From: a virus
IMG/VR virus record: IMGVR_UViG_3300044839_000035
Location: 1-20,546 of that record
Direction: 5' to 3' (one strand)
DNA length: 20,546 nucleotides
Below are positions 1 to 5,927 of the stretch, piece after piece. Both the position numbers and the translations under genes were made by a program. The notes below the pieces were generated by a model that was given only the letters and a program-made list of their open reading frames with translations, was not told where the DNA came from and did not search any database. Positions within the stretch are counted from its first letter, which is position 1; the number at the start of each line of letters is the position of its first letter.

Positions 1-113
1 GCGCTCAGTTCGGCGGCAAGGACTCTGCGTGGGCGAGCCGTCTGCGCGAGAAGGGCCTGGACCCCGAGCAGTTCGGGGCGACGCCGGAACCCGATCCCGC
101 ACCTGCGGCCTGA
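1..113 (+). CDS. C-terminal end of an upstream head-module gene (partial)
   Basis: This is the last 36 codons of a gene that begins outside the window. The reading phase starts at base 3 and ends with TGA at 111-113. The visible tail is hydrophilic and ends in a Pro/Ala-rich stretch (about ten residues, ...PEPDPAPAA). The next gene starts 10 bases later and its GAGGAG ribosome binding site overlaps this stop codon, so the two are co-transcribed. A protease or scaffold gene usually sits just before the decoration protein in this kind of head module, so one of those is the likeliest identity. That rests on position only; no domain is visible in the fragment. Confidence 0.7.
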   Translation, partial: AQFGGKDSAWASRLREKGLDPEQFGATPEPDPAPAA

Positions 114-123
114 GGAGACAGAC

Positions 124-504
124 GTGGCTTACGAGCGCGAAGGAGATGCCCTTTTCGTCACCGCTGGTGTGGACGTGCGCCATGGTGCGCCCGCCGCCGA
201 TGACGGCTTTGTGGGGCGTGCGATCAAGACGCTCACGCCCCCGGCCGACGGGCTGCGAGCCGACCGCGACCTGATCAAGGCCGGCGAGAGCTACACGATG
301 CGTCCGCGCGGTGTGATGGAGGTCCTGAACACGAACCTTCCCGGCGCCGTGAAGGGCGACCTGGTCTACATCGCGACCGCCACGAACGTCATCAGCAACG
401 CGGCGGGCGCGGGCAAGGTCGTGCTCGGCAAGATCACCAATCTGCCGGGTGAGCAGGGCACACCGTCCAACATGGTCCGTGTGGACCTCGAGCTGAAGGC
501 CTAG
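124..504 (+). CDS. Capsid decoration (cement) protein, DUF2190-like
   Basis: A 126-aa protein starting at GTG 124, with GAGGAG at 112-117 six bases upstream. Its length, the Gly/Ala/Val-rich beta character, the segment around residues 65-75 (GVMEVLNTNLPGAVKGDLVYI region) and its place directly before the major capsid gene fit the small proteins that sit on the outside of HK97-type capsids and stabilise them (DUF2190 or head-decoration type). The typical pattern of an early TAGADV-like motif is present as TAGVDV at about residues 14-19, followed by a 'gDlVyi' strand. The major capsid gene follows after 15 bases. The family call comes from pattern and context; a protease-processed accessory protein is less likely. 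Confidence 0.75.
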   Translation: MAYEREGDALFVTAGVDVRHGAPAADDGFVGRAIKTLTPPADGLRADRDLIKAGESYTMRPRGVMEVLNTNLPGAVKGDLVYIATATNVISNAAGAGKVVLGKITNLPGEQGTPSNMVRVDLELKA

Positions 505-519
505 AGGGGGACCACGATC

Positions 520-1665
520 ATGCGCATCAACTTCGGCCGTTGGGGCGGTCACATCGAGACGTTCGATCTCTACTACGACTGGCGTGACGAGCGGCAGCGG
601 CTGGTGGAGGCGGGCATCAACCCCAAGACCGGCAAGGAGTTCGATGGCGCGCTGCTCGAGGCGTTCCAGGGCGGCAACATGGCGTTGCTGGAAGCGTCCC
701 CGGACACGAAGGCGGACTTCGCCACGTTCCTGTGGGAGCCGATCAGCGCGAACTTCTACACCGCGTACGAGAACGTCGCGGGCCAGTGGAAGCGCTTCGT
801 TGGCATCGAGTCGGTCAACTCGTTCGACGAGGTCCGCATCAAGGGCATCAACGCGCTGACGGGCATCGGGTACGTCGGAGACAACGGCGAGTACCCGGGC
901 ATGCGGCGCACGTTCCGGCCGGAGGCCGCGATCGTCGTGGACACCTACGGCGGCGTGTACGCGATGACCCGCAAGCTGCTGCGTTCCAACGGCGTCGAGA
1001 AGATCGTCCAGCGCAACCCCACCGACCTCGGTGAGGCAATGGCCGACTTCGTGACCCGGATGGTCGTCGCGCTGATCGTCGCGAACCCCAACGCACCGGA
1101 CGGCGCGGCGATGTACTCGACCGGCCGTGGGAACTCGGTCGCGGTGCAGTTGTCCGAGGACTCGCTGACGGACGCGGCGGTGTGGCTGCGCACGCGCAAG
1201 GATCCCGACAACCGTCCGATCCGCATTCAGCTCAAGAGCGCGGTCGTGCAGAACGACCGCTGGTCTCTGCGACTGCGGCAGATCATCAACTCGCAACTCA
1301 CCGGGCTCGTGGTCAACGACCCGGCGAACAGCGCGATGGTCCGCGGGAACCTGAACCCGCTCGCGGACGCGGGGATCATCCCGCCCGACGGCATCGTGAT
1401 CGATCCGTACTTCCCGGACGCGAACGACGTCTACTTCTTCGCCGACACCGACCGCAATCCGGCGTTCGTCGCTGCGTTCCTCGATGGGCAGCAGCAGCCG
1501 ATGATCGGGATGGCGGACGCGACGGTGATGCATCTGTCCAACTCCAACGGCAGCGGCCACGATCCGTACAGCTACGAGGGCGACAGCATCGACTACAAGA
1601 CGCGCCACGACGTCGGCGTGTCGGCCATCGAGCCCTTGTCCACCTACAGGCTTACGCCGGCCTGA
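520..1665 (+). CDS. Major capsid protein, HK97 fold
   Basis: A 381-aa protein starting at ATG 520, preceded by an AGAGGGGG purine tract at 503-510. It forms the icosahedral shell. The size, the long alpha/beta composition without membrane segments, the central 'YAMTRKLL' segment (about residues 147-154) and the 'DPYFPDANDVYFFAD' segment (about residues 296-310) resemble the HK97-fold capsid proteins of Mu gpT-like and PBSX-like phages. It lies between the decoration protein and the neck genes, as expected. No long N-terminal delta domain is evident, so a separate scaffold encoded upstream is plausible. The next gene starts 13 bases after the stop. Confidence 0.88.
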   Translation: MRINFGRWGGHIETFDLYYDWRDERQRLVEAGINPKTGKEFDGALLEAFQGGNMALLEASPDTKADFATFLWEPISANFYTAYENVAGQWKRFVGIESVNSFDEVRIKGINALTGIGYVGDNGEYPGMRRTFRPEAAIVVDTYGGVYAMTRKLLRSNGVEKIVQRNPTDLGEAMADFVTRMVVALIVANPNAPDGAAMYSTGRGNSVAVQLSEDSLTDAAVWLRTRKDPDNRPIRIQLKSAVVQNDRWSLRLRQIINSQLTGLVVNDPANSAMVRGNLNPLADAGIIPPDGIVIDPYFPDANDVYFFADTDRNPAFVAAFLDGQQQPMIGMADATVMHLSNSNGSGHDPYSYEGDSIDYKTRHDVGVSAIEPLSTYRLTPA

Positions 1666-1678
1666 TCGGAGACCACGC

Positions 1679-2362
1679 ATGGCACCCGATACCGAAGCAC
1701 CGTTCCGCGCAGCCGACCTGATCGGCTCGGCAGGCGTCGGCGCGAATGGCGAGAAGCTCGTCAACACGCTGGCGGCCCACTACCCGGTCGAGCTCGACGC
1801 TGCGTTGCAGAAGACCGAGAACGTCGAACTGTCCAAGCAGCTCGACGACGCGGCGCTCAAGTCGGTTGCGACGATCGCTGGTGTCGACGAGGTTGCGGAC
1901 GCGATCGTGCGCGGCGGTGCTCGTCGCGACGATGACGCGGTCGTGACGTATGCGTACTACGACGCTGCGGGCGACACCGTGAAGGGGTTCTTCCCGTTCT
2001 CCGATCTCGGCAAGAACTCGTCCAAGGGCCATGTGTCCCAGCGCGACCTCATCGGTGCGACCCCGGAGGCGGTGGCGCATGCGGAGGCTCAGGCCAAGGC
2101 GCGCGCGGCCGCGCTGGCGGAGGGTGTCGTGACGCCGGCGGGTCCGGTCGATCCGATCGCTTCGTATGAGGAGCTGACGGCCCCGCAGGTCGTGGAGTAC
2201 CTCAACGCGCATCCCGATCGTGCCGAGGTCGTCAAGGCGCTCGAGGTCGCGACGCGCGGTGAGGACCAGCGCAAGACGGTCATGCAGTGGGAGGCGCCAG
2301 CACCCGACGCGGCCGACGGCGGCCAGGGCGATGGCCAAGGCGATCCTCCTTCCGCTTCCTGA
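1679..2362 (+). CDS. Head-associated protein of unknown function with C-terminal short helical motif
   Basis: A 227-aa protein starting at ATG 1679, directly downstream of the capsid gene. No family is recognised for residues 1-125. An Ala-rich helix follows (about 126-150). A compact segment comes next at about residues 163-204 (SYEELTAPQVVEYL ... EDQRKTVM). It resembles a short helical motif seen at the ends of many actinobacterial phage proteins, and a related version is present in the protein at 5547-5927. The C-terminus is low-complexity (Asp/Gly/Pro/Ser). The gene is followed by the only long gap in the operon. It could be a minor head protein or an assembly factor; function is unknown. 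Confidence 0.8.
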   Translation: MAPDTEAPFRAADLIGSAGVGANGEKLVNTLAAHYPVELDAALQKTENVELSKQLDDAALKSVATIAGVDEVADAIVRGGARRDDDAVVTYAYYDAAGDTVKGFFPFSDLGKNSSKGHVSQRDLIGATPEAVAHAEAQAKARAAALAEGVVTPAGPVDPIASYEELTAPQVVEYLNAHPDRAEVVKALEVATRGEDQRKTVMQWEAPAPDAADGGQGDGQGDPPSAS

Positions 2363-2461
2363 GCTACTAGACGGGGTCGCCCCCCACACGCATGCGCGCG
2401 GGTCGCGCCCGCCTCGGGAGGCCCGCCATAGCGCGGGTCTTCCGCGTGCAGGAGCCAGGAC
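2363..2461 (+). promoter_or_regulatory. GC-rich structured leader or read-through terminator between head and neck genes
   Basis: This 99-base gap is the largest non-coding stretch in the plus-strand operon. Three helices can be drawn. P1 pairs CACGC (2387-2391) with GCGTG (2444-2448). P2 pairs GCGGG (2398-2402) with CCCGC (2408-2412) around a 5-base loop. P3 pairs 2415-2426 with 2433-2444, 12 bp with two G-U pairs and a CATAGC loop; its outermost pair (2415/2444) competes with P1. A small GGGG-TCG-CCCC hairpin precedes them at 2373-2383. The element ends just before the AGGAG ribosome binding site (2450-2454) of the next gene. A run of T is nearly absent (TCTT lies inside the stem), so a strong intrinsic terminator is unlikely. 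A partial terminator, a processing or stability element, or a translation control element are all possible. Confidence 0.5.
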
Positions 2462-3010
2462 ATGAACCAGCCCACCAGCGCAGAGATCCGAGGGTTCGCC
2501 CCGCCGCTGTTCGTGTGGGCTGACTTCGGGTTCCCGGCGCCGTCGGGCAGCGACCCTGATCCGCTCGATGCGCGGGTGGGGTGGGCGGTCGGCACGCTGT
2601 TCGCGGTCACTGGTCGCACGCTGGCGTCGATCACGACGGTGGAGCATGTGGCGATCGCGCAGCGGGTGTTGACGGCGTTCGTGCTGCTCGAGGCGTTGGG
2701 TGGCGGGGAGGCGGCGCTGTCGGTGATGGAGTCGCCGTGGTTGAAGTCGTTTACCGCCGGGTCGTATTCGGAAACGCGGTTCTCACCGTCTGAGCTGGGG
2801 CTCGGGAAGGCGCCTCCGTTCCCGCCGGCGTTGTGGACGTTGCTGTGGGCGCTGATGACCGATGACATGAAGGACGAGTGGATCTTCCGGCTCGGCGGGC
2901 CGCGGCGTCCGGCCGGCACGTTCGTGGAGCCTGACTGGGGGTTCGGCGCGCCGTCGTCGCCGGCCGGTCCGATGGTGTGGGGGTCGGGCATCGAGACCTG
3001 GTGGCCGTAG
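2462..3010 (+). CDS. Head-tail connector (adaptor) protein
   Basis: A 182-aa protein starting at ATG 2462 with AGGAG at 2450-2454. It is mostly helical up to about residue 90, followed by the segment AGSYSETRFSP at residues 99-109. Connector proteins of the gp6/gp15/YqbG type carry a helical bundle followed by this kind of 'aGsyS.t.s' loop before the last helices, which matches what is seen. It should attach to the portal ring and begin the neck. The position, first in the neck block before the closure and gp10-like genes, agrees. The C-terminus is Pro/Gly/Trp-rich. The next gene starts directly after the stop codon, implying coupled translation. Confidence 0.75.
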   Translation: MNQPTSAEIRGFAPPLFVWADFGFPAPSGSDPDPLDARVGWAVGTLFAVTGRTLASITTVEHVAIAQRVLTAFVLLEALGGGEAALSVMESPWLKSFTAGSYSETRFSPSELGLGKAPPFPPALWTLLWALMTDDMKDEWIFRLGGPRRPAGTFVEPDWGFGAPSSPAGPMVWGSGIETWWP

Positions 3011-3394
3011 GTGCGTGCCGCTCTGATCCATAGGGCGCGCCTGGTGGTGCGCGAGCGCGGCTCCCGGACGGACCAGGGCGATTACGAGTCGATCCCGGAT
3101 GACGGCCCGTGGTTCGCGGCCCGGTTGATGGAGCGCGGCGGGCCGGCGTCGAAGGTGCGGCGGCGGGAGAACTCGACGGACGCGAAGGTCCCTCGCGGCT
3201 ACGAGCTGCTGGTGGCACCGAAGGACGAGAACGGCGACGCGGTCGTCATCACGACCGGTGCGGTGGTGCAGACGGAGTGCCCGGTGTTGGGATCGCCGAC
3301 GATCGAGCTGAGCACTGCGCCCGAGGTCCTCACAAATGGGAGGCGCCTGATCGGGTACTTCGCATTCGCCGTCAAGACGAAGGACTCGCCGTGA
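3011..3394 (+). CDS. Probable head-closure (stopper) protein
   Basis: A 127-aa protein starting at GTG 3011, immediately after the previous stop. Its composition suggests a small mostly-beta protein (strands around 'YELLVAP', 'VVITTGAVV', 'IELSTAP' and 'IGYFAFAV'). No diagnostic motif is recognised. In phages with this gene order the gene between connector and gp10-like protein encodes the head-closure or stopper protein (YqbH/gp16 type) that seals the filled capsid; the size fits. The call is therefore positional. Its stop codon overlaps the GTG start of the next small gene (GTGA at 3391-3394). Confidence 0.55.
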   Translation: MRAALIHRARLVVRERGSRTDQGDYESIPDDGPWFAARLMERGGPASKVRRRENSTDAKVPRGYELLVAPKDENGDAVVITTGAVVQTECPVLGSPTIELSTAPEVLTNGRRLIGYFAFAVKTKDSP

Positions 3395-3573
3395 AGCTCA
3401 AGGCGATCCACACGGTCCCGGTGTGGGAGTGCGCGCATTGCGGCGGGCGGCACATCGGCTTCAACGTTGACTACTCCGACGACGGTCGGCTGGTCGGCTG
3501 GGCGAACGTGCTCGTCATCGAGATCCGGGGCGAAAAGCGGATGCTGCTGGCCGGGCCCGAGGCGGGTCGCTGA
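3391..3573 (+). CDS. Small CxxC protein in the neck operon, unknown function
   Basis: A 60-aa protein starting at GTG 3391, overlapping the upstream stop by four bases (GTGA) and overlapping the downstream ATG at TGATG (3571-3575). It has the motif C14-A-H-C17-G-G-R-H21, which looks like half of a zinc-binding knuckle; no second Cys pair is present, so metal binding would need His16/His21 or a dimer. The rest alternates short strands (IGFNVDYSDDG, NVLVIEIRG). The start is chosen because of the overlap; the longer same-frame extension upstream to 3109 overlaps the preceding gene and looks like a shadow. Function is not known; a neck-associated or host-takeover role cannot be distinguished. Confidence 0.7.
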   Translation: MKLKAIHTVPVWECAHCGGRHIGFNVDYSDDGRLVGWANVLVIEIRGEKRMLLAGPEAGR

Positions 3574-4076
3574 TGCCGTTCGTCACGTCGATGCCGCTCG
3601 AGGACATGGTCGATGAGCACGCGGCTCCGCGCGCGTGCAGGCGCATTGCGGATGCGTTCGCGGACAGGCTGGTGGAGAACACGCGCCGCAATACGCCGGT
3701 TGACACGTCCCCGTTTCGCGACAAGCCCGGCCGGCCACGCGGCACGGCACGGGCGTCTGTGCAGCGCACCGGTGTGGAGCTGCGCGGCCGCGACCGCTAC
3801 GAGATTCGGGCATTCAGCGACGACCCAGTGTTTCCGTTCATCGAGTGGACCACTAAGCCGCACTGGATTCGTCCGCGGCAAGAACGCGGGCCCGGCGCGC
3901 GGCTGCGGTTCCCCAATCCCAAGACGGGTGATCCGATCTTCGCGCGCGCGGTCCATCATCCAGGAACGCAAGGGCAACACAGCTTTGCGATTGGCGCCCT
4001 TCTGACCGAAGCTGAACTCGGGGAAATCGCGGCGCCGATCATGATGCGGTTCGGCCGGGACTTGGTCTCGCGATGA
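3573..4076 (+). CDS. HK97 gp10-like neck / minor tail protein
   Basis: A 167-aa protein starting at ATG 3573 within a TGATG overlap. The N-terminal helix (about residues 15-45) ends in 'NTRRNTPVDTSPF'. That is followed by the hallmark segment of the HK97-gp10 family: a 'FIEWTTKPHWIRP' strand-loop (residues 89-101), then 'LRF', then an 'HHPGTQGQHSF' turn (about 128-138). Family members (XkdI-like) act at the head-tail junction or tail completion. The stop overlaps the ATG of the HNH gene (ATGA at 4073-4076). Without the HNH gene the next gene would be the tail terminator, the usual neighbour. Confidence 0.85.
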   Translation: MPFVTSMPLEDMVDEHAAPRACRRIADAFADRLVENTRRNTPVDTSPFRDKPGRPRGTARASVQRTGVELRGRDRYEIRAFSDDPVFPFIEWTTKPHWIRPRQERGPGARLRFPNPKTGDPIFARAVHHPGTQGQHSFAIGALLTEAELGEIAAPIMMRFGRDLVSR

Positions 4077-4708
4077 GTCATCAGCTTCGACGTGGCCTGA
4101 CACCGTTGTGTGCCTGCGGCCAAGACGACCCGGCTGAGTTCTACGCCGGACAGAAGTCGCGATGCAAGGCATGCGTCCGCGCGCGCTCGCAAGCGAATCG
4201 CCACGCCAACTTGGAGGTTGTACGTCGACGCGAGCAGCGATACGCAAGGACTCATCCCGAAGTCAATCGGAGGGCGGTGCGCCGTCGCAACAACCGCGAG
4301 AAGGCGGCGCGGGCGCCCTTCCTTCGATCGAGGCAGACCGCCGAACAGACTCGTGCGCGCCGACAGACGTGGAAGGCCAAGAACCGCGAGAAGTTGCGCG
4401 CACAGGAGCGCGCTCGGTACCGGCGCAATCGTGCGAAGGCGAGAGCCAAGGAAAGACGTCGCCGCGACTTCCGCACTATCGGGAGAGATCCCGAGTGTCA
4501 GGACTACGCAGCGCATCTTCGTTACGACCCGTGCTCATACTGTGGTGGCACAGCAGGCGCACTCGACCACATTGTCCCGGTCGTCACGGGGGGCGGCGAC
4601 AACTGGGAGAACGTGACCGCGGCGTGCACAGTGTGCAACTCGCGGAAGGGAGCACAACTCCTACTGCTGGCGATGCTTGGCCGCAGGCTCATGAGGAGGC
4701 CGGCGTGA
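4073..4708 (+). CDS. HNH endonuclease inserted in the tail operon
   Basis: A 211-aa protein starting at ATG 4073, overlapping the previous stop (ATGA) and with its own TGA overlapping the GTG of the next gene (GTGA, 4705-4708). The N-terminus has Cys residues C13, C15, C31 and C34, a likely small zinc fold. A very Arg-rich middle (about 35-145) probably binds DNA. The C-terminal HNH nuclease has zinc ligands C154/C157 and C185/C188, the catalytic D165-H166 pair ('LDHIVP'), N180 in 'NWENVTAAC' and N189 in 'CNSRKG'. It is probably a free-standing homing endonuclease. Codon use differs from its neighbours: more A/T-ending codons (AGT, CAT, CTT, CGA, CAA, TTG) appear from the first codons on, which suggests recent acquisition. 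Confidence 0.93.
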   Translation: MSHQLRRGLTPLCACGQDDPAEFYAGQKSRCKACVRARSQANRHANLEVVRRREQRYARTHPEVNRRAVRRRNNREKAARAPFLRSRQTAEQTRARRQTWKAKNREKLRAQERARYRRNRAKARAKERRRRDFRTIGRDPECQDYAAHLRYDPCSYCGGTAGALDHIVPVVTGGGDNWENVTAACTVCNSRKGAQLLLLAMLGRRLMRRPA

Positions 4709-5544
4709 CGCGCCGCGAGATCGATGCCATCCGCTCGCTGCAACGGTTCGCGGCGAGCTTCCTGCCCGAGCCATGGGACGTGCGGCTGCTGCTCGAGGCC
4801 GGCAGCGAACCTGCGCGCCCCTACGCATTGGTCGAGCAGGCTGGCAGCTCGGTGATCACCGGCAGCAAGAACATCCAAGAGGTCACGGTCGCCTACACGC
4901 TGAACCTGTACCTGCCGCGGCCGGTGGACGACTCGCGCCGGGCGGCCGACGACGCGGCGCTCGAGCTGCGCGAGACCGTGTTCCAGGCCGTGAAGTGGGG
5001 ACCGGACCTGCACAACCCGACGACGGACCGCATTCCGCTCTACGCGTACGACCCACGCAATGAGGTTCAGCGCGTCAGGGTTCGTGGCGCGACGTCGGGC
5101 ACGTGGCGACTCAAGCTCACCACGCCATGGACGCCGACGATCGCGTTTGACGCCGACATCGCCGCGGTGCAGACGGCGCTCAACGTCATCGAGCCCGGGA
5201 ACACCCTCGTGGTCAAGCGCGGCAACGGCGTGTTCGACATCTTCTTCATTGGGGAGCTGGCCGGCAAGAACGTGCCGCTACTCACGCTGGACGCCGCGTC
5301 GCTGGTGTCCCCCAAGCCACCGACGGTGACGCTGATGCTGCAGGGCGCGCCGGCGCCGTGGCGGTCGCCGTCGGACTTCATGCGCGTCCTGAGCTTCGGC
5401 CAGCACACGATCCGCGATCCGGACGAGCCAGTGCTGATGCAGGTCGCTGTCGACCTGCGATGTGCTTTCGCTAGAACCCTTCCCCTACCGTTCGATCAGA
5501 TGTTGCTCCAGCGGCTCTACGCGACCGGAAGTATCGGAGGCTGA
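4705..5544 (+). CDS. Tail terminator protein with an inserted beta domain
   Basis: A 279-aa protein starting at GTG 4705. Residues 1-118 and about 214-279 look like the two halves of a normal tail terminator/tail completion protein (XkdJ/gpU type, usually near 150-180 aa). These proteins cap the tail shaft and join it to the head. Between them, residues about 119-213 (beginning NEVQRVRVRG and ending near TVTLMLQ) form a separate beta-rich repeat-type domain. It has the pattern 'NEVQ ... G.W.L... IAFDADIAAVQTAL ... LVVKRG ... FFIGELAGKNVP.LTLDAASL', common in surface and tail proteins of unrelated phages and bacteria. The start is supported by the GTGA overlap and by loss of coding character upstream, where the same frame lies under the HNH gene. 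The ORF ends two bases before the next start. Confidence 0.75.
   Translation: MTRREIDAIRSLQRFAASFLPEPWDVRLLLEAGSEPARPYALVEQAGSSVITGSKNIQEVTVAYTLNLYLPRPVDDSRRAADDAALELRETVFQAVKWGPDLHNPTTDRIPLYAYDPRNEVQRVRVRGATSGTWRLKLTTPWTPTIAFDADIAAVQTALNVIEPGNTLVVKRGNGVFDIFFIGELAGKNVPLLTLDAASLVSPKPPTVTLMLQGAPAPWRSPSDFMRVLSFGQHTIRDPDEPVLMQVAVDLRCAFARTLPLPFDQMLLQRLYATGSIGG
5535..5540 (+). promoter_or_regulatory. Ribosome binding site for the TTG-started gene at 5547
   Basis: CGGAGG lies six bases before TTG 5547 and inside the last codons of the terminator gene. It supports the unusual TTG start, since no ATG or GTG fits this spacing. Confidence 0.6.
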
Positions 5545-5546
5545 CC

Positions 5547-5927
5547 TTGGCACCACGTGACGCCACCGAGCCCCGGGACGAGGAAGTTCTCGCAGACCCG
5601 GAGTCGTTCACGGTCGAGCAGGTCGTCGCCGTTTTCGCTCGCAGCTCCGACGATGACGTCGTCGCAGCCCAGAAGCTCGAGAAGGACGGCAAGGCCCGGG
5701 CCACCCTCTTGAACTTCGCGCGGCCGACCGGTCATGACGATGGCGAGCCGCGGTTCTCTCGCGAGCGTGTGCTCGGCCCCGAGGGCGGCCAGATCCTTCC
5801 GTCCGTCCAGGGCTACGTGCTCGCCGGCGCGATTCACGAGAGCGACGCGCAGGAGTTCACCCGCTCCGAGCTGCACAGCCTCGTCGACGCGTTCCTGGCC
5901 CGTCCCGTCCAGACCGAGGAGACCTAG
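5547..5927 (+). CDS. Small tail-operon protein with short helical motif, unknown function
   Basis: A 126-aa acidic protein starting at TTG 5547 with CGGAGG upstream. Residues 19-57 (ESFTVEQVVAVFA ... KARATLLNF) resemble the motif at residues 163-204 of the protein at 1679-2362, with shared 'T..QVV' and a terminal basic-T-hydrophobic end. The remainder has no recognised family. The stop TAG (5925-5927) directly abuts the ATG of the sheath gene, so translation is probably coupled. A role in sheath or tail completion is possible from position only. Confidence 0.75.
   Translation: MAPRDATEPRDEEVLADPESFTVEQVVAVFARSSDDDVVAAQKLEKDGKARATLLNFARPTGHDDGEPRFSRERVLGPEGGQILPSVQGYVLAGAIHESDAQEFTRSELHSLVDAFLARPVQTEET

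Noticed and set aside
2433-2450. Classical intrinsic terminator after the 227-aa gene
   Set aside because: The hairpin is strong but is not followed by a T tract; it remains possible as a weak or read-through terminator, so it is listed as a structured element instead.
4162-4704. Upstream extension of the terminator frame to ATG 4162
   Set aside because: This part lies under the HNH gene in another frame, is Arg/Ser-rich, and the GTGA overlap at 4705 gives the natural start.
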